DNA of 64,000 bases from Acinetobacter nosocomialis NIPH 2119 (GCF_000368085.1 NZ_KB849239.1:130544-194543); one strand, 5' to 3'; counted from the first letter of the stretch, positions 10,501 to 19,037 are shown. Notes: generated by a model from the letters alone, not told the origin. Made by a program: numbers and translations.

Positions 10501-11338
10501 AGGCTTAATTGCTAAACCAACATTTGACTTGAATGAACCTATTGAAGCACCGTTCATTAACACACGTCGTCCGAATATGGCAATCTTGCGTGAGCAAGGC
10601 GTAAATGGTCATATTGAGATGGCGGCAGCCTTTGACAAGGTTGGTTTCAATACCGTTGACGTGCACATGAGTGATTTACTTGCTGGTCGTGTAAGCCTAA
10701 GTGATTTCGAAGGCTTGGTAACTTGTGGTGGTTTCTCTTACGGTGACGTAATGGGTGCTGGCGGTGGCTGGGCAAAATCAGTTCTGTTTAATGCAAAATT
10801 ACGTGATCAATTCGAGCAATTCTTCCACCGTGAAGGTACGTTTAGCTTAGGTATCTGTAATGGTTGCCAAATGTTGTCACAATTAGCACCGCTTATTCCG
10901 GGTGCTGAACACTGGCCACGTTTCCACCGTAATATGTCAGAAGTTTTTGAAGCGCGTAGCGTAAACGTTCGTGTTGAAAAATCTGTTTCTGTATTACTAG
11001 ATGGTATGGAAGGTTCGATTTTACCGATTGCTGTAGCACATGGTGAAGGCCGTGCAGTTGCTAGCGAAGCTGATATTGCAAGCTTAAATGCAGCGAATCA
11101 AGTTGCATTGCGTTATGTTGATAGTCACGGTAACCCGACTCAACATTATCCATTGAACCCGAACGGTTCGCCGGAAGCGATTACTGGTGTAACATCTAAA
11201 GACGGTCGTGCAACGATTATGATGCCGCACCCAGAGCGTACTTTCCGTGCTATCCAGCATTCTTGGAGTCCAGAAGAGTGGACTGAAGACGGTGCTTGGT
11301 TACGTATGTTCCGTAACGCACGTAAGTTTATTGGATAA
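7505..11338 (+). CDS. purL: PurL, phosphoribosylformylglycinamidine synthase
   Basis: Large single-chain FGAM synthase (1277 aa) of Gram-negative type. It converts FGAR, glutamine and ATP to FGAM in de novo purine synthesis. Visible are the N-terminal PurS-like domain, the ATPase core ([39 protein letters not shown]), a second AIRS-like repeat ([32 protein letters not shown]), and a C-terminal class I glutaminase with nucleophile Cys in LGICNGCQM and the His/Glu pair in [11 protein letters not shown] 7505 has GGAG 11 bases upstream, a rather long spacing. It is a single gene with its own terminator. Confidence 0.98.
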   Translation: MFIVAGAAAHSSFKKAQLLTRLSSISSVQSFDSQWVYLFDQALNEQQHQSALQLLNDGESFELRQPASDEIQILVTPRVGTISPWSSKATDIFKNCNTPVHRLERGLLFTLKGVSEISNEVKQVLHDRMTETVFAQIEDARALFSETAPKPLNSIDILGQGKEALVKANNEFGFALSEQEIDYLTEAFTRLGRNPNDIELMMFAQANSEHCRHKIFGSEWTIDGEKQPLSLFQMIKNTYKESPTDVLSAYKDNASVIVGYDTMRFYPKADENGHFVYKYKSQAAHILMKVETHNHPTAISPFAGAATGSGGEIRDEGATGRGGKPKAGLTGFTVSNLNIPGFEQPWEENYGKPSRMASPLQIMIEGPLGGAAFNNEFGRPALNGYFRTFEQNVNGEVKGFHKPIMIAGGYGNIRPDHVEKDAIQPGDLLIVLGGPAMLIGLGGGAASSVDSGTMGESLDFASVQRENPEMERRCQEVIDTCWRLEDFNPIVSIHDVGAGGLSNAMPELVNDHELGAVLNLRKIPSLEPGMSPMEIWSNEAQERYVLAIRPESLEQFESICARERCPFAVLGEATEARHLTVEDPLFQNNAVDIPMQVMLGGTPRMQRSYETIERKGNEFDASKVDLKDAIFRVLKNPTVASKSFLITIGDRSITGMVARDQMVGRWQIPVADAAVTTTSLQGFTGEAMAMGERPPVALLNPAASARLAVAEAITNIACANIEQISDIKLSANWMAAAGQKGEDQALFEGVKAIGMEMCPALGIAIPVGKDSLSMRTTWNENGEDKAVTSPMTGVITAFAPVADVRKTLTPELKNLEDSVLVRIDLSKGQFRLGGSILAQVYKAIGSVTPDVDSFDDFKAFFALIQDWNNRGLIQAYHDIGDGGLLATVAEMMFASRLGVALENQTTAGLFAEEIGAVVQIKAADWEALQAEVAASSLKDAIAVVGRVNNTDQLSVNGLTLERAELQQAWSEVSHQIQRLRDNVETADQEFALIADKSHQGLIAKPTFDLNEPIEAPFINTRRPNMAILREQGVNGHIEMAAAFDKVGFNTVDVHMSDLLAGRVSLSDFEGLVTCGGFSYGDVMGAGGGWAKSVLFNAKLRDQFEQFFHREGTFSLGICNGCQMLSQLAPLIPGAEHWPRFHRNMSEVFEARSVNVRVEKSVSVLLDGMEGSILPIAVAHGEGRAVASEADIASLNAANQVALRYVDSHGNPTQHYPLNPNGSPEAITGVTSKDGRATIMMPHPERTFRAIQHSWSPEEWTEDGAWLRMFRNARKFIG

Positions 11339-11350
11339 TATAAAAATTGA

Positions 11351-11376
11351 AATAAGCCACCGTCAGGTGGCTTATT
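11351..11376 (+). terminator. purL terminator
   Basis: A perfect 11-bp stem (arm AATAAGCCACC) with loop GTCA begins 12 bp after the purL stop. The T-rich tail is modest. Confidence 0.8.
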
Positions 11377-11420
11377 TGTATGTAGTACAATGTGAATAAA
11401 ATAAATAGTAGAGAAGAAAA

Positions 11421-12626
11421 ATGAATTCAAAAATCCATTTCCGTGAGTTTGCACTTCTGATGGCATTACTCATGTCTATTGTTTCTTTTTCAATAGATGC
11501 TGTCTTACCTGCTTTAGGTGAGATTGGACGTGTTTTTGACTTAAAAAATAATAATCAGACACAGTGGGTCATCATTGGTATTTTTTCCGGTATGACAATA
11601 GGTCAGCTTATAGCGGGACCGCTATCCGATGCAATCGGCCGTAAGCGCATTTTATTTACCGGTATCATCATTTACTTTTTGGGAAGTTTATTGTGCTTTA
11701 CCACACAAAGTTTTGAATGGTTTTTAGTAGGACGCTTCATTCAAGGTATTGGGGTTTCTGGGCCTTATGTTGCTTCTATTTCAATTGTTAGAGATAAATA
11801 CAGCGGTGCTCAAATGGCCCGTATCATGTCTTTAATCATGATGGTCTTTATGGTTGCACCTGCGATTGCACCAAGTCTGGGGCAGCTTATTATTCATTTC
11901 TTTGGTTGGCGTGATATTTTTGTTTTATACATGGCGTATGCGCTAGTCGTTGGGGCATGGGTCGCTCTACGATTAGAAGAGACACTACTTCCTGAAAACC
12001 GTTTACCTATGCGTTTACAAGCATTTCAAGAGGGCTTTAAAGAAGTAGTGAGTAATAAAACCACTATGAGCTATTTGCTATGTGCAGGCTTTTGTTTTGG
12101 TGGATTTATTGGTTACTTAGGTACTTCTCAGCAAATTTTTATGCAGCAGTTTGGTAAAACAGGGCAAGAGTTTAGTGCTTATTTTGCTGTGCTTGCTGGT
12201 GTAATGGGCATTGCTTCATTTACCAATTCTAAAATTGTCATGAAATTCGGTATGCGTCCAATCTGTATTTATGGCTTTCTCGGTCTGTGCTTAATTTCAC
12301 TCATTTTCTTAGGAATTCAGCTTTTAGGCGTGAGTGTAGCATTTTGGATGTTCATGCTTTATGCCTGCATTCTGTTCTTATTATTTGGAACTCTATTTGG
12401 TAATTTAAATGCGATTGCAATGGAGCCAATGGGGCATGTTGCCGGCATGGCATCGGCTATTATTGGTGCAGCGTCCTCCGTTTTGTCACTTATTCTTGCC
12501 TCTATTATTGGGCAATTATATAACGGCACATTAATTCCAATGACTTGCGGTTTTGTCATTTTATGTGGTTTAGCATTTATGATGACCGTATATGAGAACA
12601 GATATTTAAAGAAATCGAATGCTTAA
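11421..12626 (+). CDS. Bcr/CflA-family MFS drug exporter
   Basis: A 401-residue, 12-helix major-facilitator transporter of the drug:proton antiporter (12-TMS) Bcr/CflA type. It would export small molecules using the proton gradient; the substrate is unknown. The opening SFSIDAVLPALGEIGRVF resembles the conserved D1-helix motif of the subfamily. MFS motif A is seen as GPLSDAIGRKRIL (about 72-84), and motif C-like glycines as GIGVSGPYVASISIVRD. ATG 11421 has GAGAAG at good spacing. It stands alone between purL and the small ORFs. Confidence 0.9.
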   Translation: MNSKIHFREFALLMALLMSIVSFSIDAVLPALGEIGRVFDLKNNNQTQWVIIGIFSGMTIGQLIAGPLSDAIGRKRILFTGIIIYFLGSLLCFTTQSFEWFLVGRFIQGIGVSGPYVASISIVRDKYSGAQMARIMSLIMMVFMVAPAIAPSLGQLIIHFFGWRDIFVLYMAYALVVGAWVALRLEETLLPENRLPMRLQAFQEGFKEVVSNKTTMSYLLCAGFCFGGFIGYLGTSQQIFMQQFGKTGQEFSAYFAVLAGVMGIASFTNSKIVMKFGMRPICIYGFLGLCLISLIFLGIQLLGVSVAFWMFMLYACILFLLFGTLFGNLNAIAMEPMGHVAGMASAIIGAASSVLSLILASIIGQLYNGTLIPMTCGFVILCGLAFMMTVYENRYLKKSNA

Positions 12627-12744
12627 AATGATTCAGAATAATGATAGCTCACTGAATTAGAAAAATTTTCTTTAAACTTAAAGTAAAGGTAAGAAAGTAC
12701 GTTCTTTAAGGACTTTAAGAAAATCTACAAGAGTATAGACATAG

Positions 12745-12873
12745 GTGTATTTAACCCCTTATGCTTGGATTGCTGTTGGTTCAATTTTTGCTTTCTCTGT
12801 AACAACGATAAAAATCGGAGATCAAAATGATGAAAAACAAAAATCACATAAGAACGATGTACACAAGAGATAA
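12745..12873 (+). CDS. Possible small membrane protein, GTG start (42 aa)
   Basis: A short frame opens with GTG directly after an in-frame TAG and encodes 42 residues. A hydrophobic N-terminal helix (TPYAWIAVGSIFAFSV, residues 4-19) is followed by a charged Lys/Asp/His-rich tail. No strong ribosome-binding site is seen; AGAG lies about 11 bases upstream. Its last 47 bases overlap, in another frame, the next small ORF. The composition looks like a genuine single-pass peptide rather than noise, but I recognise no family. It could be an artefact. Confidence 0.4.
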   Translation: MYLTPYAWIAVGSIFAFSVTTIKIGDQNDEKQKSHKNDVHKR

Positions 12874-12952
12874 AGGTTGGCGCTTATTTGGCTTGGCGCT
12901 TGCCATACAAGTACTTTTTATTGGAGCAAATTATTTATTAATGATGAGCTGA
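12827..12952 (+). CDS. Small single-helix protein with DKGW motif (41 aa)
   Basis: Encodes 41 residues: a basic N-terminus, then RDKGWRLFGLALAIQVLF and a hydrophobic helix to about residue 40. ATG 12827 is preceded by CGGAG at 8 bases, a good ribosome-binding site. From memory, Acinetobacter annotations contain a 'KGW motif small protein', which this resembles; I cannot check that here. Its function is unknown, and an inner-membrane location is inferred. It overlaps the 42-codon frame upstream. Confidence 0.65.
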   Translation: MMKNKNHIRTMYTRDKGWRLFGLALAIQVLFIGANYLLMMS

Positions 12953-13020
12953 CTTTGATTCGGGCTCTTCTTAAAGGGTATGATTTAAAGCAAATTTACT
13001 AGTTTTGAGTCATTCTATTC

Positions 13021-13338
13021 ATGTTAAAGCTGATTTATTACGTACCTGAGTCACATCTTGAGTCGACTAAAGAGTCTATATTTGCGGCTGGAGCAGGGGG
13101 GATAGGGAACTATGAACAATGTGCTTGGCAAGTTAAAGGAATAGGGCAATTCAAGCCAGTTAAAGGAGCTGATCCTTATATTGGAGAGCTAGGTGAACTT
13201 GAGCAAGTTGACGAATGGCGTGTTGAAACGATTGTGCTTGAAGAAAAGGCAAATGCAGTGGCAAAAGCATTAAAGGCAAGCCATCCTTACGAAGAGCCTG
13301 CCTTTGAGTTTATTCAAATCATAGAAGTTGATTTTTAA
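13021..13338 (+). CDS. Stand-alone YqfO/NIF3 C-terminal-like protein
   Basis: A 105-residue protein resembling the PII/CutA-like domain inserted in longer NIF3/YqfO proteins but found alone in many proteobacteria. Typical elements are YYVPESH at the N-terminus, GAGGIGNYEQCAWQVKGIG, FKPVKGADPYIGE and the C-terminal SHPYEEPAFE. The function is not established; structures of relatives suggest a trimeric, metal- or ligand-binding fold. The start is ATG 13021 without an obvious ribosome-binding site. The last 4 bases overlap convergently with the stop of the enoyl-CoA hydratase. Confidence 0.8.
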   Translation: MLKLIYYVPESHLESTKESIFAAGAGGIGNYEQCAWQVKGIGQFKPVKGADPYIGELGELEQVDEWRVETIVLEEKANAVAKALKASHPYEEPAFEFIQIIEVDF

Positions 13339-14135
13339 TTAAACTGTGAAAAGTCTGGTTTACGTTTTTGCATAAATGCCTGCACAGCTTCTAGCATTTC
13401 TGGTGATTGAACGCGTTGCATAAAGATTTCTGCTTCATGGTCAATACATTCAATAATCTGATCTAAATCATGTTTCATTAATGCTTTGGTTTGTTTTAAT
13501 GAAGCAAGTGGTAAAGCTGTTAAGTGTTGAGCAGTTGCCTGAGCAGTTGCATAAGCATCTACAACGATTTCATTCACTAAGCCAGCTTGTAGAGCAGTTT
13601 CTGCATTGAACTTTTTCGCAGTAAACAGAAGTTCAGCTGCTTTGTGATAACCGGCTTGTTTAACTAATAATTGACTTGCACCACCTTCAGGAGAAAGCCC
13701 AAGGCTAACAAAAGGAATTTGGAAGAGGGCCGTATTGTCGGCAAAAACGAGGTCTGCCTGTAATAAAATCGTAACACCAATACCAATTGCTACGCCTTTT
13801 ACTGCAATAATAAGCGGCTTTGATAGTCTGGCAGCAGATTTAAGGAGTACAAATGGAGGAACTTGACCTGCTGGGCCAGCATTTGGATTTTGTACAAAAC
13901 CCATAAAGTCTTTCATGTCATTACCAGCGGTAAAGTCATGTTCGGCACCACGTAGAACGACTACTCGTACATCTTTATTTTGGTCAGCTTCATCAAGTGC
14001 TTTGGCAATCCATAAATAAAGTTCGCCATATAATGCATTTTTTGCTTCTGGGCGATTTATGGCTAAGGTGAGTACGCCACCTTCTAAATTTGCTTGTAAA
14101 TGTTGATGAGGTTGTTGAATACAGCTAAGTGTCAT
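13335..14135 (-). CDS. Enoyl-CoA hydratase/isomerase family protein
   Basis: Crotonase-superfamily enzyme of 266 aa acting on an acyl-CoA. Oxyanion-hole segments are AGNDMKDF (about 68-75) and KGVAIGIGVTILLQADLVFA (about 113-132), and the catalytic-Glu region is PFVSLGLSPEGGASQLL. The NDMKDF context is more typical of isomerase or hydratase paralogues in fatty-acid or aromatic-acid catabolism than of FadB. ATG 14135 follows AAGGA at good distance. It is a single gene divergent from nadM, so the substrate cannot be inferred from context. Confidence 0.85.
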   Translation of the reverse strand: MTLSCIQQPHQHLQANLEGGVLTLAINRPEAKNALYGELYLWIAKALDEADQNKDVRVVVLRGAEHDFTAGNDMKDFMGFVQNPNAGPAGQVPPFVLLKSAARLSKPLIIAVKGVAIGIGVTILLQADLVFADNTALFQIPFVSLGLSPEGGASQLLVKQAGYHKAAELLFTAKKFNAETALQAGLVNEIVVDAYATAQATAQHLTALPLASLKQTKALMKHDLDQIIECIDHEAEIFMQRVQSPEMLEAVQAFMQKRKPDFSQFN

Positions 14136-14244
14136 CGTACTATCCTTGCTTTAAACCACGTTGTTGATTTTTAGGTTCTCATTATGGCGCATATTTTTTG
14201 TAATAAGCGTAACTGGTGAGTTCATAAAAAGTGAAAAACTCATT

Positions 14245-14820
14245 ATGTATACATTTGATTATCTCGTTTTTATAGGTCGTTTTCAGCCATTTCACTTGGC
14301 ACATATGCAAACGATCGAAATCGCGCTACAACAAAGCCGTTATGTGATTTTGGCATTAGGTTCCGCTCAAATGGAACGTAATATTAAAAATCCGTTTCTC
14401 GCGATTGAACGAGAGCAAATGATTTTATCTAATTTTTCATTAGATGAGCAAAAGCGTATTCGATTTGTGCATGTTGTCGATGTTTATAATGATGAGAAAT
14501 GGGTAAAACAAGTCAAATCACTGGTAAATGGCGTGATAGAGCCGAACTCAAAAGTTGGTTTAATTGGCCACTTTAAAGATGAGTCATCTTATTATTTAAG
14601 ATTATTTCCAGAATGGGTAATGGTGGAGCTGGATAGTTTAAAAGACTCTATTTCAGCAACACCAATGCGTGAGGCGTATTATCGTGGTGAAATCCAAACG
14701 GAATTTTTCCCTGTTGGAACTATTCAATTTTTAGATGAATTTAAAAAAACACGTACTTACCAACAACTTCAACAACGTTTTGAGCAAGATGACCGCTCTA
14801 ACTTAGATGAAATTGAGTAA
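14245..14820 (+). CDS. nadM: NadM-type nicotinamide-nucleotide adenylyltransferase
   Basis: Nucleotidyltransferase expected to join NMN (or NaMN) to ATP to give NAD. From ATG 14245 the protein has 191 aa and begins YLVFIGRFQPFHLAHMQTI, the NadM N-terminus with its HxxH nucleotide-binding turn. ISATPMREAYYRGE near residue 145 is the C-terminal ISxTxxR motif. The frame is open further upstream to 14161, but those residues do not match the family. In HLAH the usual glycine is replaced by alanine. There is no Nudix domain, unlike some NadM fusions. It is divergent from the enoyl-CoA hydratase and ends 11 bp from the VOC gene. Confidence 0.85.
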   Translation: MYTFDYLVFIGRFQPFHLAHMQTIEIALQQSRYVILALGSAQMERNIKNPFLAIEREQMILSNFSLDEQKRIRFVHVVDVYNDEKWVKQVKSLVNGVIEPNSKVGLIGHFKDESSYYLRLFPEWVMVELDSLKDSISATPMREAYYRGEIQTEFFPVGTIQFLDEFKKTRTYQQLQQRFEQDDRSNLDEIE

Positions 14821-14831
14821 TTAAATATAGA

Positions 14832-15197
14832 TTAAGCATCTGCCCAAAAGATAATTCGGTTGGAAAAAGGATCGGTAATACTGAGTTCCAGCGTTTCCCA
14901 ATCTGTTTTTTCAACCTGAGGTTTAGAAAATTTATAATCTTTTTGACTGAGTTCACTATGTAACTCATAAATATGTTCCCAATAAATACGGATTGCGCTG
15001 TGCGGACTTGCATCTCCAAAATGTTCAGATAAATGAATGATGCAATCATCTTTGGAAATCTGTAAATACAGTGGAAAGTTGTCTTCAAACTGGTGTTGCC
15101 AATCGAGCTGAAATCCTAAAAACTCAAGGTAAAATGATTGAGCTAAATCAACATCAAAAATTCTTAAAATTGGTGTAATAGAACCTGATTGCATCAT
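14832..15197 (-). CDS. VOC (glyoxalase/bleomycin-resistance-like) protein
   Basis: Vicinal-oxygen-chelate fold protein, about 121 aa from the chosen ATG 15197, which has AAGGA just upstream. The reading frame could extend to 15233, but that would overlap the upstream gene. Seen are SITPILRIFDVDLAQSFYLEFLGFQ (first beta-alpha-beta-beta-beta module), CIIHLSEHFGD and the closing LELSITDPFSNRIIFW. The pattern matches the 'bleomycin resistance protein' subfamily, whose members often have other roles. Substrate and metal are unknown. It lies 8 bp after the CAP lipoprotein gene and is probably co-transcribed with it. Confidence 0.8.
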   Translation of the reverse strand: MMQSGSITPILRIFDVDLAQSFYLEFLGFQLDWQHQFEDNFPLYLQISKDDCIIHLSEHFGDASPHSAIRIYWEHIYELHSELSQKDYKFSKPQVEKTDWETLELSITDPFSNRIIFWADA

Positions 15198-15205
15198 TTT
15201 TCCTT

Positions 15206-15775
15206 TTAACGTGTACCAAATTGTTGAGTCCAATAGCTCTTTTGTTTACCTGTTTGGTCAGAAGCACAAGCAATTGCGTAAGTAGTGAATTTTGGATTCA
15301 TTAAATTGCTACAGTGTAGGGGACTCGATAGCCATTTAGACATTACCTCATTTAAAGTTTTCTGCCCACTCGCGACATTTTCACCGTTGGCTTTACCAAG
15401 TGAATTATAAAGTTTTAATCGTGACTTTAGATCGAGGCCAGTCGAGCCAACATGCCCAAGAAAGTTATGTGTCGCCATATCTTCACTATGAGAAAGTGCG
15501 CCTTTATATAAATTATTATTCCAACTCAGCGGAGTGGTTGCGGAAAAATACTGCGGACCACATTGGCGTGATTGCTGACGAATTTGATTAATTGTATTAA
15601 GAATAGCTTGTTGGTAGGCAGGGTTTTGTAAATCTTGGCAGTTTATTTCTATAAATGATTTCTGAACTTGTGGTGTAGAAGAGCTCAGTGTAAGAGGCAT
15701 GCTTGATGAGTTAACTGAGCAGGCAGCAGTAATAAGGCTACAAGGCAATAAAGTACAAACTTTTAGTAGATTCAT
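15206..15775 (-). CDS. CAP-domain (SCP/PR-1-like) lipoprotein
   Basis: A 189-residue protein with a lipoprotein signal (LITAAC, Cys19) and a CAP domain at about 45-185. Core residues are HSEDMATHNFLGHVGS (the conserved His-Glu pair), GENVASG, and WLSSPLHCSNLMNPKFT. Bacterial CAP proteins are extracytoplasmic; biochemical roles are mostly unknown, with proposals from protease-like to lipid-binding activity. The internal Cys residues could form a disulfide. It is followed at 8 bp by the VOC gene. The start codon has no clear ribosome-binding site. Confidence 0.85.
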   Translation of the reverse strand: MNLLKVCTLLPCSLITAACSVNSSSMPLTLSSSTPQVQKSFIEINCQDLQNPAYQQAILNTINQIRQQSRQCGPQYFSATTPLSWNNNLYKGALSHSEDMATHNFLGHVGSTGLDLKSRLKLYNSLGKANGENVASGQKTLNEVMSKWLSSPLHCSNLMNPKFTTYAIACASDQTGKQKSYWTQQFGTR

Positions 15776-15854
15776 AATAATGCTTGAGTTCGAATTATTT
15801 TAATATTTTTATCATACGCCAAATTAAAATATATGAGTAATTTTTGTACATGTG

Positions 15855-15881
15855 AAAAAGCGAGTCTTAAACCCGCTTTTT
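15855..15881 (-). terminator. Terminator after bcp
   Basis: An 11-bp stem with one mismatch (AAAAAGCGAGT against ACCCGCTTTTT) and a 5-base loop lies 16 bp after the bcp stop. Runs of A and T flank both sides, so it could act both ways. Confidence 0.8.
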
Positions 15882-15896
15882 TGTTGCTCAAGCTTA

Positions 15897-16358
15897 TTAA
15901 GCCGTTTGTAATGCTTTTAAGTCTTCTAAAACTTGTTCTGCATGTCCAGCAGCTTTTACTTTGCGATAGCTTTTAACTAAAGTTTTGTTATGGAAAATAA
16001 AAGTAGAGCGCTCGATACCCATTACTTTTTTTCCATACATATTCTTTTCTTTAATGACATCAAAGTGATTACAAAGCACTTCTTCTTTATCACTAATTAA
16101 ATCAATAGTTAGAGCCTGTTTTTCTGTAAAGTTTTGGTGGGCTTTTACTGAGTCACGTGATACTCCAAAAATACGAGCACCCAAAGCATCAAACTGGTCT
16201 TTTAAACAAGAAAAACCGACAGCTTGTGTGGTACAGCCAGGAGTTGAGTCTTTAGGGTAGAAGTAAATAATCAGCCATTCATTATCGACTTCAGCCAAAT
16301 TAACTCCGCCGTGTGTAGTTGGGAAAACCTGATTTGGCAGTTGAATATTTTCAGACAT
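15897..16358 (-). CDS. bcp: Bcp, thioredoxin-dependent peroxiredoxin
   Basis: PrxQ/Bcp-type peroxiredoxin (153 aa) that reduces hydrogen peroxide and organic peroxides with thioredoxin as electron donor. The peroxidatic Cys is in FYPKDSTPGCTTQAVGF, and a second Cys five residues later (FSCLKD) is the usual PrxQ resolving position. GVSRDSVKAHQNF and the ERSTFIF strand are family hallmarks. ATG 16358 is preceded by AAGGA. It lies 17 bp downstream of the ATP-pyrophosphatase gene and shares its strand, so the two may be co-transcribed. Confidence 0.93.
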   Translation of the reverse strand: MSENIQLPNQVFPTTHGGVNLAEVDNEWLIIYFYPKDSTPGCTTQAVGFSCLKDQFDALGARIFGVSRDSVKAHQNFTEKQALTIDLISDKEEVLCNHFDVIKEKNMYGKKVMGIERSTFIFHNKTLVKSYRKVKAAGHAEQVLEDLKALQTA

Positions 16359-16375
16359 TTCTTATCCTTTAAAAG

Positions 16376-17062
16376 TTAAATTCGATCTAATTCAAGTGGT
16401 AGAAAAGCATATTCTTCATGATAAACAATATCGAGTTTTCTTACAGGAATAGCTTTGTTAAAAATTGGGCCGTCAATGACAGTGGTATGGAATTCGCCGC
16501 CCTCACCACATGGATCAATTCCGCGGTTTTCAAGTTCCTGTATATACTCTAGCGATAACACTTGACCTAAATCTTCTACCTTCATCCCGAGTTTAAGGTT
16601 TACGGTCACAATGATGCTCTGAAATCCAAGTTGAATAAACTCTTCAACAACTTCACGGTGAGGGCGTAGCCAAAGTGGCATGCCTAGTTTAAGTCCAACC
16701 ATTTGAGTGACGCGATCATGCCAACAACCATGTTCAGGCATATCTAAGTCACCTGTAACCAGTACTTCTGCACCTTTTTGTTTAGCTTCATCCAATAAGT
16801 TAATGAATTTACTTTCATAGTCATTCCAACTAGATGAAGCCATAAACACGGGTAAGCCAATTGCTTTCGCTTGTGCTCGAATAATATCAAGTGGCATAGC
16901 ATGGGAACGGGAGCGTTGGCCATGTTCTTCCAGCATAACGATTAAACCAATTACATTCCCAGTTCGCATTGCATCATACAGTGCAAGAGAACTGTCTTTA
17001 CCTCCACTAAAGGAGACAATTGACTGTCTGTTATGTGCGTTGGTTTTCCATTGTTCTTGCAT
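16376..17062 (-). CDS. Dph6-like ATP-pyrophosphatase (adenine nucleotide alpha-hydrolase)
   Basis: N-type ATP pyrophosphatase (228 aa) related to eukaryotic/archaeal diphthamide-amide ligase Dph6. The PP-loop SFSGGKDSSLALYDA lies at about residues 18-32. VLVTGDLDMPEHGCWHDRV and GEGGEFHTTVIDGPIF near the C-terminus match this family. It probably adenylates a carboxylate or carbonyl on its substrate. Bacteria lack diphthamide, so the true substrate is unknown. The start ATG 17062 has only a weak ribosome-binding site. It is upstream of bcp. Confidence 0.82.
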   Translation of the reverse strand: MQEQWKTNAHNRQSIVSFSGGKDSSLALYDAMRTGNVIGLIVMLEEHGQRSRSHAMPLDIIRAQAKAIGLPVFMASSSWNDYESKFINLLDEAKQKGAEVLVTGDLDMPEHGCWHDRVTQMVGLKLGMPLWLRPHREVVEEFIQLGFQSIIVTVNLKLGMKVEDLGQVLSLEYIQELENRGIDPCGEGGEFHTTVIDGPIFNKAIPVRKLDIVYHEEYAFLPLELDRI

Positions 17063-17112
17063 GGTTTATTTCGAATGATGAGGTCAGTGTCATTTTAACA
17101 GAGCTATAAAAA

Positions 17113-17134
17113 AAGCCTGCATAAATGCAGGCTT
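17113..17134 (-). terminator. Terminator after the secreted four-Cys protein
   Basis: A perfect 10-bp stem (AAGCCTGCAT) with a 2-base loop is followed on the minus strand by a T-run. It lies 20 bp past the stop of the 17154-17570 gene. Confidence 0.88.
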
Positions 17135-17153
17135 AATTTGGAGCAACAAAAGC

Positions 17154-17570
17154 TTATTTTTTAGGAGCTTGTTGTTGAGCTGCTTTCATCGCTTCTTCAG
17201 TTAATTTTTCAAGCTTAGTTGTTAACTGAGGACCGAAACATGCTTTAAGATCACGGTTTTGTTGTTGTACAAAAGCTAAAGAGCTTGGGCTTTTCTTCGC
17301 ATTGATTGCGCTTTGGATTTCCCATTTTTGTGCTTCAGTCACTTTACCTTGTGCTTCCACTTGGCAGCTACAGAATTTGCTAACTTCAGCTGAGCTTAAT
17401 TTACCGCCTTTTGCAGTTTGGTCTTTACAAACGTTGATTAATGCACCTTTAACGTTAGTGCTTTTATATGCTGCTTGAACTGGGTTATCAGCTGCATGAA
17501 CTGAACCAGCCATAAGTGCAGCTGCTGAGAATAAAGATGAAAGAATAAGATTTGATTTTAACAACTTCAT
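17154..17570 (-). CDS. Small secreted protein with four cysteines, function unknown
   Basis: 138 residues with a clear signal peptide cleaved after SVHA (about residue 26), giving a roughly 112-residue periplasmic or secreted protein. The mature part has Cys in NVCKDQ, a CSC pair (FCSCQVE) and one in KACFGPQ, so two disulfides or a metal site are possible. The rest is helical and rich in Lys, Gln and Ala, ending in a basic tail. I do not recognise the family. AGGT precedes ATG 17570. It lies 13 bp upstream of the queC stop on the same strand, but has its own terminator. Confidence 0.8.
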   Translation of the reverse strand: MKLLKSNLILSSLFSAAALMAGSVHAADNPVQAAYKSTNVKGALINVCKDQTAKGGKLSSAEVSKFCSCQVEAQGKVTEAQKWEIQSAINAKKSPSSLAFVQQQNRDLKACFGPQLTTKLEKLTEEAMKAAQQQAPKK

Positions 17571-17583
17571 AAATTTTACCTAC

Positions 17584-18255
17584 TTATTGCGGTATATAGC
17601 GTGTTGGATCGGTAACACCAGCATCGATAAAGCCTTCTTTACGCAAACGGCAACTGTCACACTTGCCACACGCACGTCCTTGAGCATCTGCTTGATAGCA
17701 AGATACCGTTTGACTATAGTCTACGCCATGTTCAATCCCTAAACGTATAATATTCGCTTTGGATAAATGTAACAGGGGTGTTTCAAATTTAAGTGGTTTT
17801 CCTTCAACGCCAGCTTTGGTTGCTAAACGAGCCATATTGGCAAAAGCATCAATAAATTCTGGGCGACAATCAGGATATCCTGAATAATCAACAGCATTGA
17901 TACCAATAACAATCGCTTCAGCATTGAAAACTTCTGCTGCTGCTAAGGCATAAGAGAGGAAAATTGTGTTACGTGCTGGTACATAAGTTACAGGAATGCC
18001 TTCTTGTAATTGTTCTGGTACAGCAATGTTATGGTCTGTAAGTGCAGATCCACCTAAATTGGCTAAATCGATATTAATAACACGATGTTCAACGCCTGCG
18101 CGCTGCGCTAATGCTTTTGCTGCATCAAGTTCAGTGGTTGAGCGTTGACCATACATAAAACTAATAGCGATACATTCATAGCGCGCTTGTGCCCAAGCTA
18201 GGCAAGTGGTTGAGTCTAAGCCGCCTGAAAGTAAAACAATGGCACGAGGGCGCAT
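17584..18255 (-). CDS. queC: QueC, 7-cyano-7-deazaguanine synthase
   Basis: ATP-dependent enzyme converting 7-carboxy-7-deazaguanine and ammonia to preQ0, the queuosine precursor. The PP-loop is [19 protein letters not shown] at the N-terminus. The C-terminal zinc site is [21 protein letters not shown] chose ATG 18255 (223 aa) because GGAG lies 6 bases before it and family members begin there; the frame runs on to 18390, but that would overlap queE. It lies 40 bp after queE, the preceding step of the same pathway. Confidence 0.95.
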   Translation of the reverse strand: MRPRAIVLLSGGLDSTTCLAWAQARYECIAISFMYGQRSTTELDAAKALAQRAGVEHRVINIDLANLGGSALTDHNIAVPEQLQEGIPVTYVPARNTIFLSYALAAAEVFNAEAIVIGINAVDYSGYPDCRPEFIDAFANMARLATKAGVEGKPLKFETPLLHLSKANIIRLGIEHGVDYSQTVSCYQADAQGRACGKCDSCRLRKEGFIDAGVTDPTRYIPQ

Positions 18256-18295
18256 ATTTTTCTCCATATTCGGAATGATTTGTTTTATTGAATGA

Positions 18296-19006
18296 CTAAC
18301 GACCTGATTCATCGTTCCAGAGCAGTTTATGTAACTGTAGCTGGAAACGAACAGGCAGTTTATCGTCCAGTATCCACTGTGCCAGATCACGTGCTAAACG
18401 TGGTAGGCCAACAGCACCTTTTTCAACTGCAAAGGCAGGGGAGAACCAAACGGTACTGACTTTGGTCTGCAGTTGATATTGTTCAACTTGTTGTTTTGAC
18501 CACTCATAGTCTTCACGATTACAGATCACAAATTTGATTTGGTCATGTGAAGTTAGGTAGTCAAGATTACTGATGAGATTACGATGTTCTTCACCAGAAG
18601 TTGGAGTTTTTAAATCGAGAACTTTAGAAACACGTGGGTCTACTTTTGACACATCGAGCGCGCCACTGGTTTCCAAAGAAACGTCAAAACCGGCATCGCA
18701 TAAACGTTGTAATAAAATTAAGCAATTTGGCTGTGCTAGAGGTTCGCCACCAGTCACACAAATATAAGGCGTTTGATATTTTTCAGCCGTTTCAATAATG
18801 TGCTCTAGTGATAAACGTTCACCTCCTTCAAAAGAATAGGTGGTATCACAATAACTACAACGTAAAGGGCAGCCCGTTAAGCGAATAAATACAGTCGGTA
18901 GACCAGAGGCATTTGCTTCACCCTGCAACGAGTAAAAAATCTCGGTAATGCGTAAACCAGACGCAGGGTCAGAGACAGGAATTGCAGAGGAACGTAAGGA
19001 AGCCAT
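18296..19006 (-). CDS. queE: QueE, 7-carboxy-7-deazaguanine synthase
   Basis: Radical SAM enzyme (236 aa) that contracts CPH4 to 7-carboxy-7-deazaguanine. The N-terminal [21 protein letters not shown] is a QueE hallmark. The iron-sulfur cysteines are in [16 protein letters not shown] (CX3CX2C), the usual radical SAM spacing. [11 protein letters not shown] is the SAM-binding GGE motif. It is paired with queC downstream; QueD is not present here. The start ATG 19006 lacks a strong ribosome-binding site. Confidence 0.95.
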   Translation of the reverse strand: MASLRSSAIPVSDPASGLRITEIFYSLQGEANASGLPTVFIRLTGCPLRCSYCDTTYSFEGGERLSLEHIIETAEKYQTPYICVTGGEPLAQPNCLILLQRLCDAGFDVSLETSGALDVSKVDPRVSKVLDLKTPTSGEEHRNLISNLDYLTSHDQIKFVICNREDYEWSKQQVEQYQLQTKVSTVWFSPAFAVEKGAVGLPRLARDLAQWILDDKLPVRFQLQLHKLLWNDESGR

Positions 19007-19037
19007 TCTAGAAATACCACACTATATAAAAAATAAA

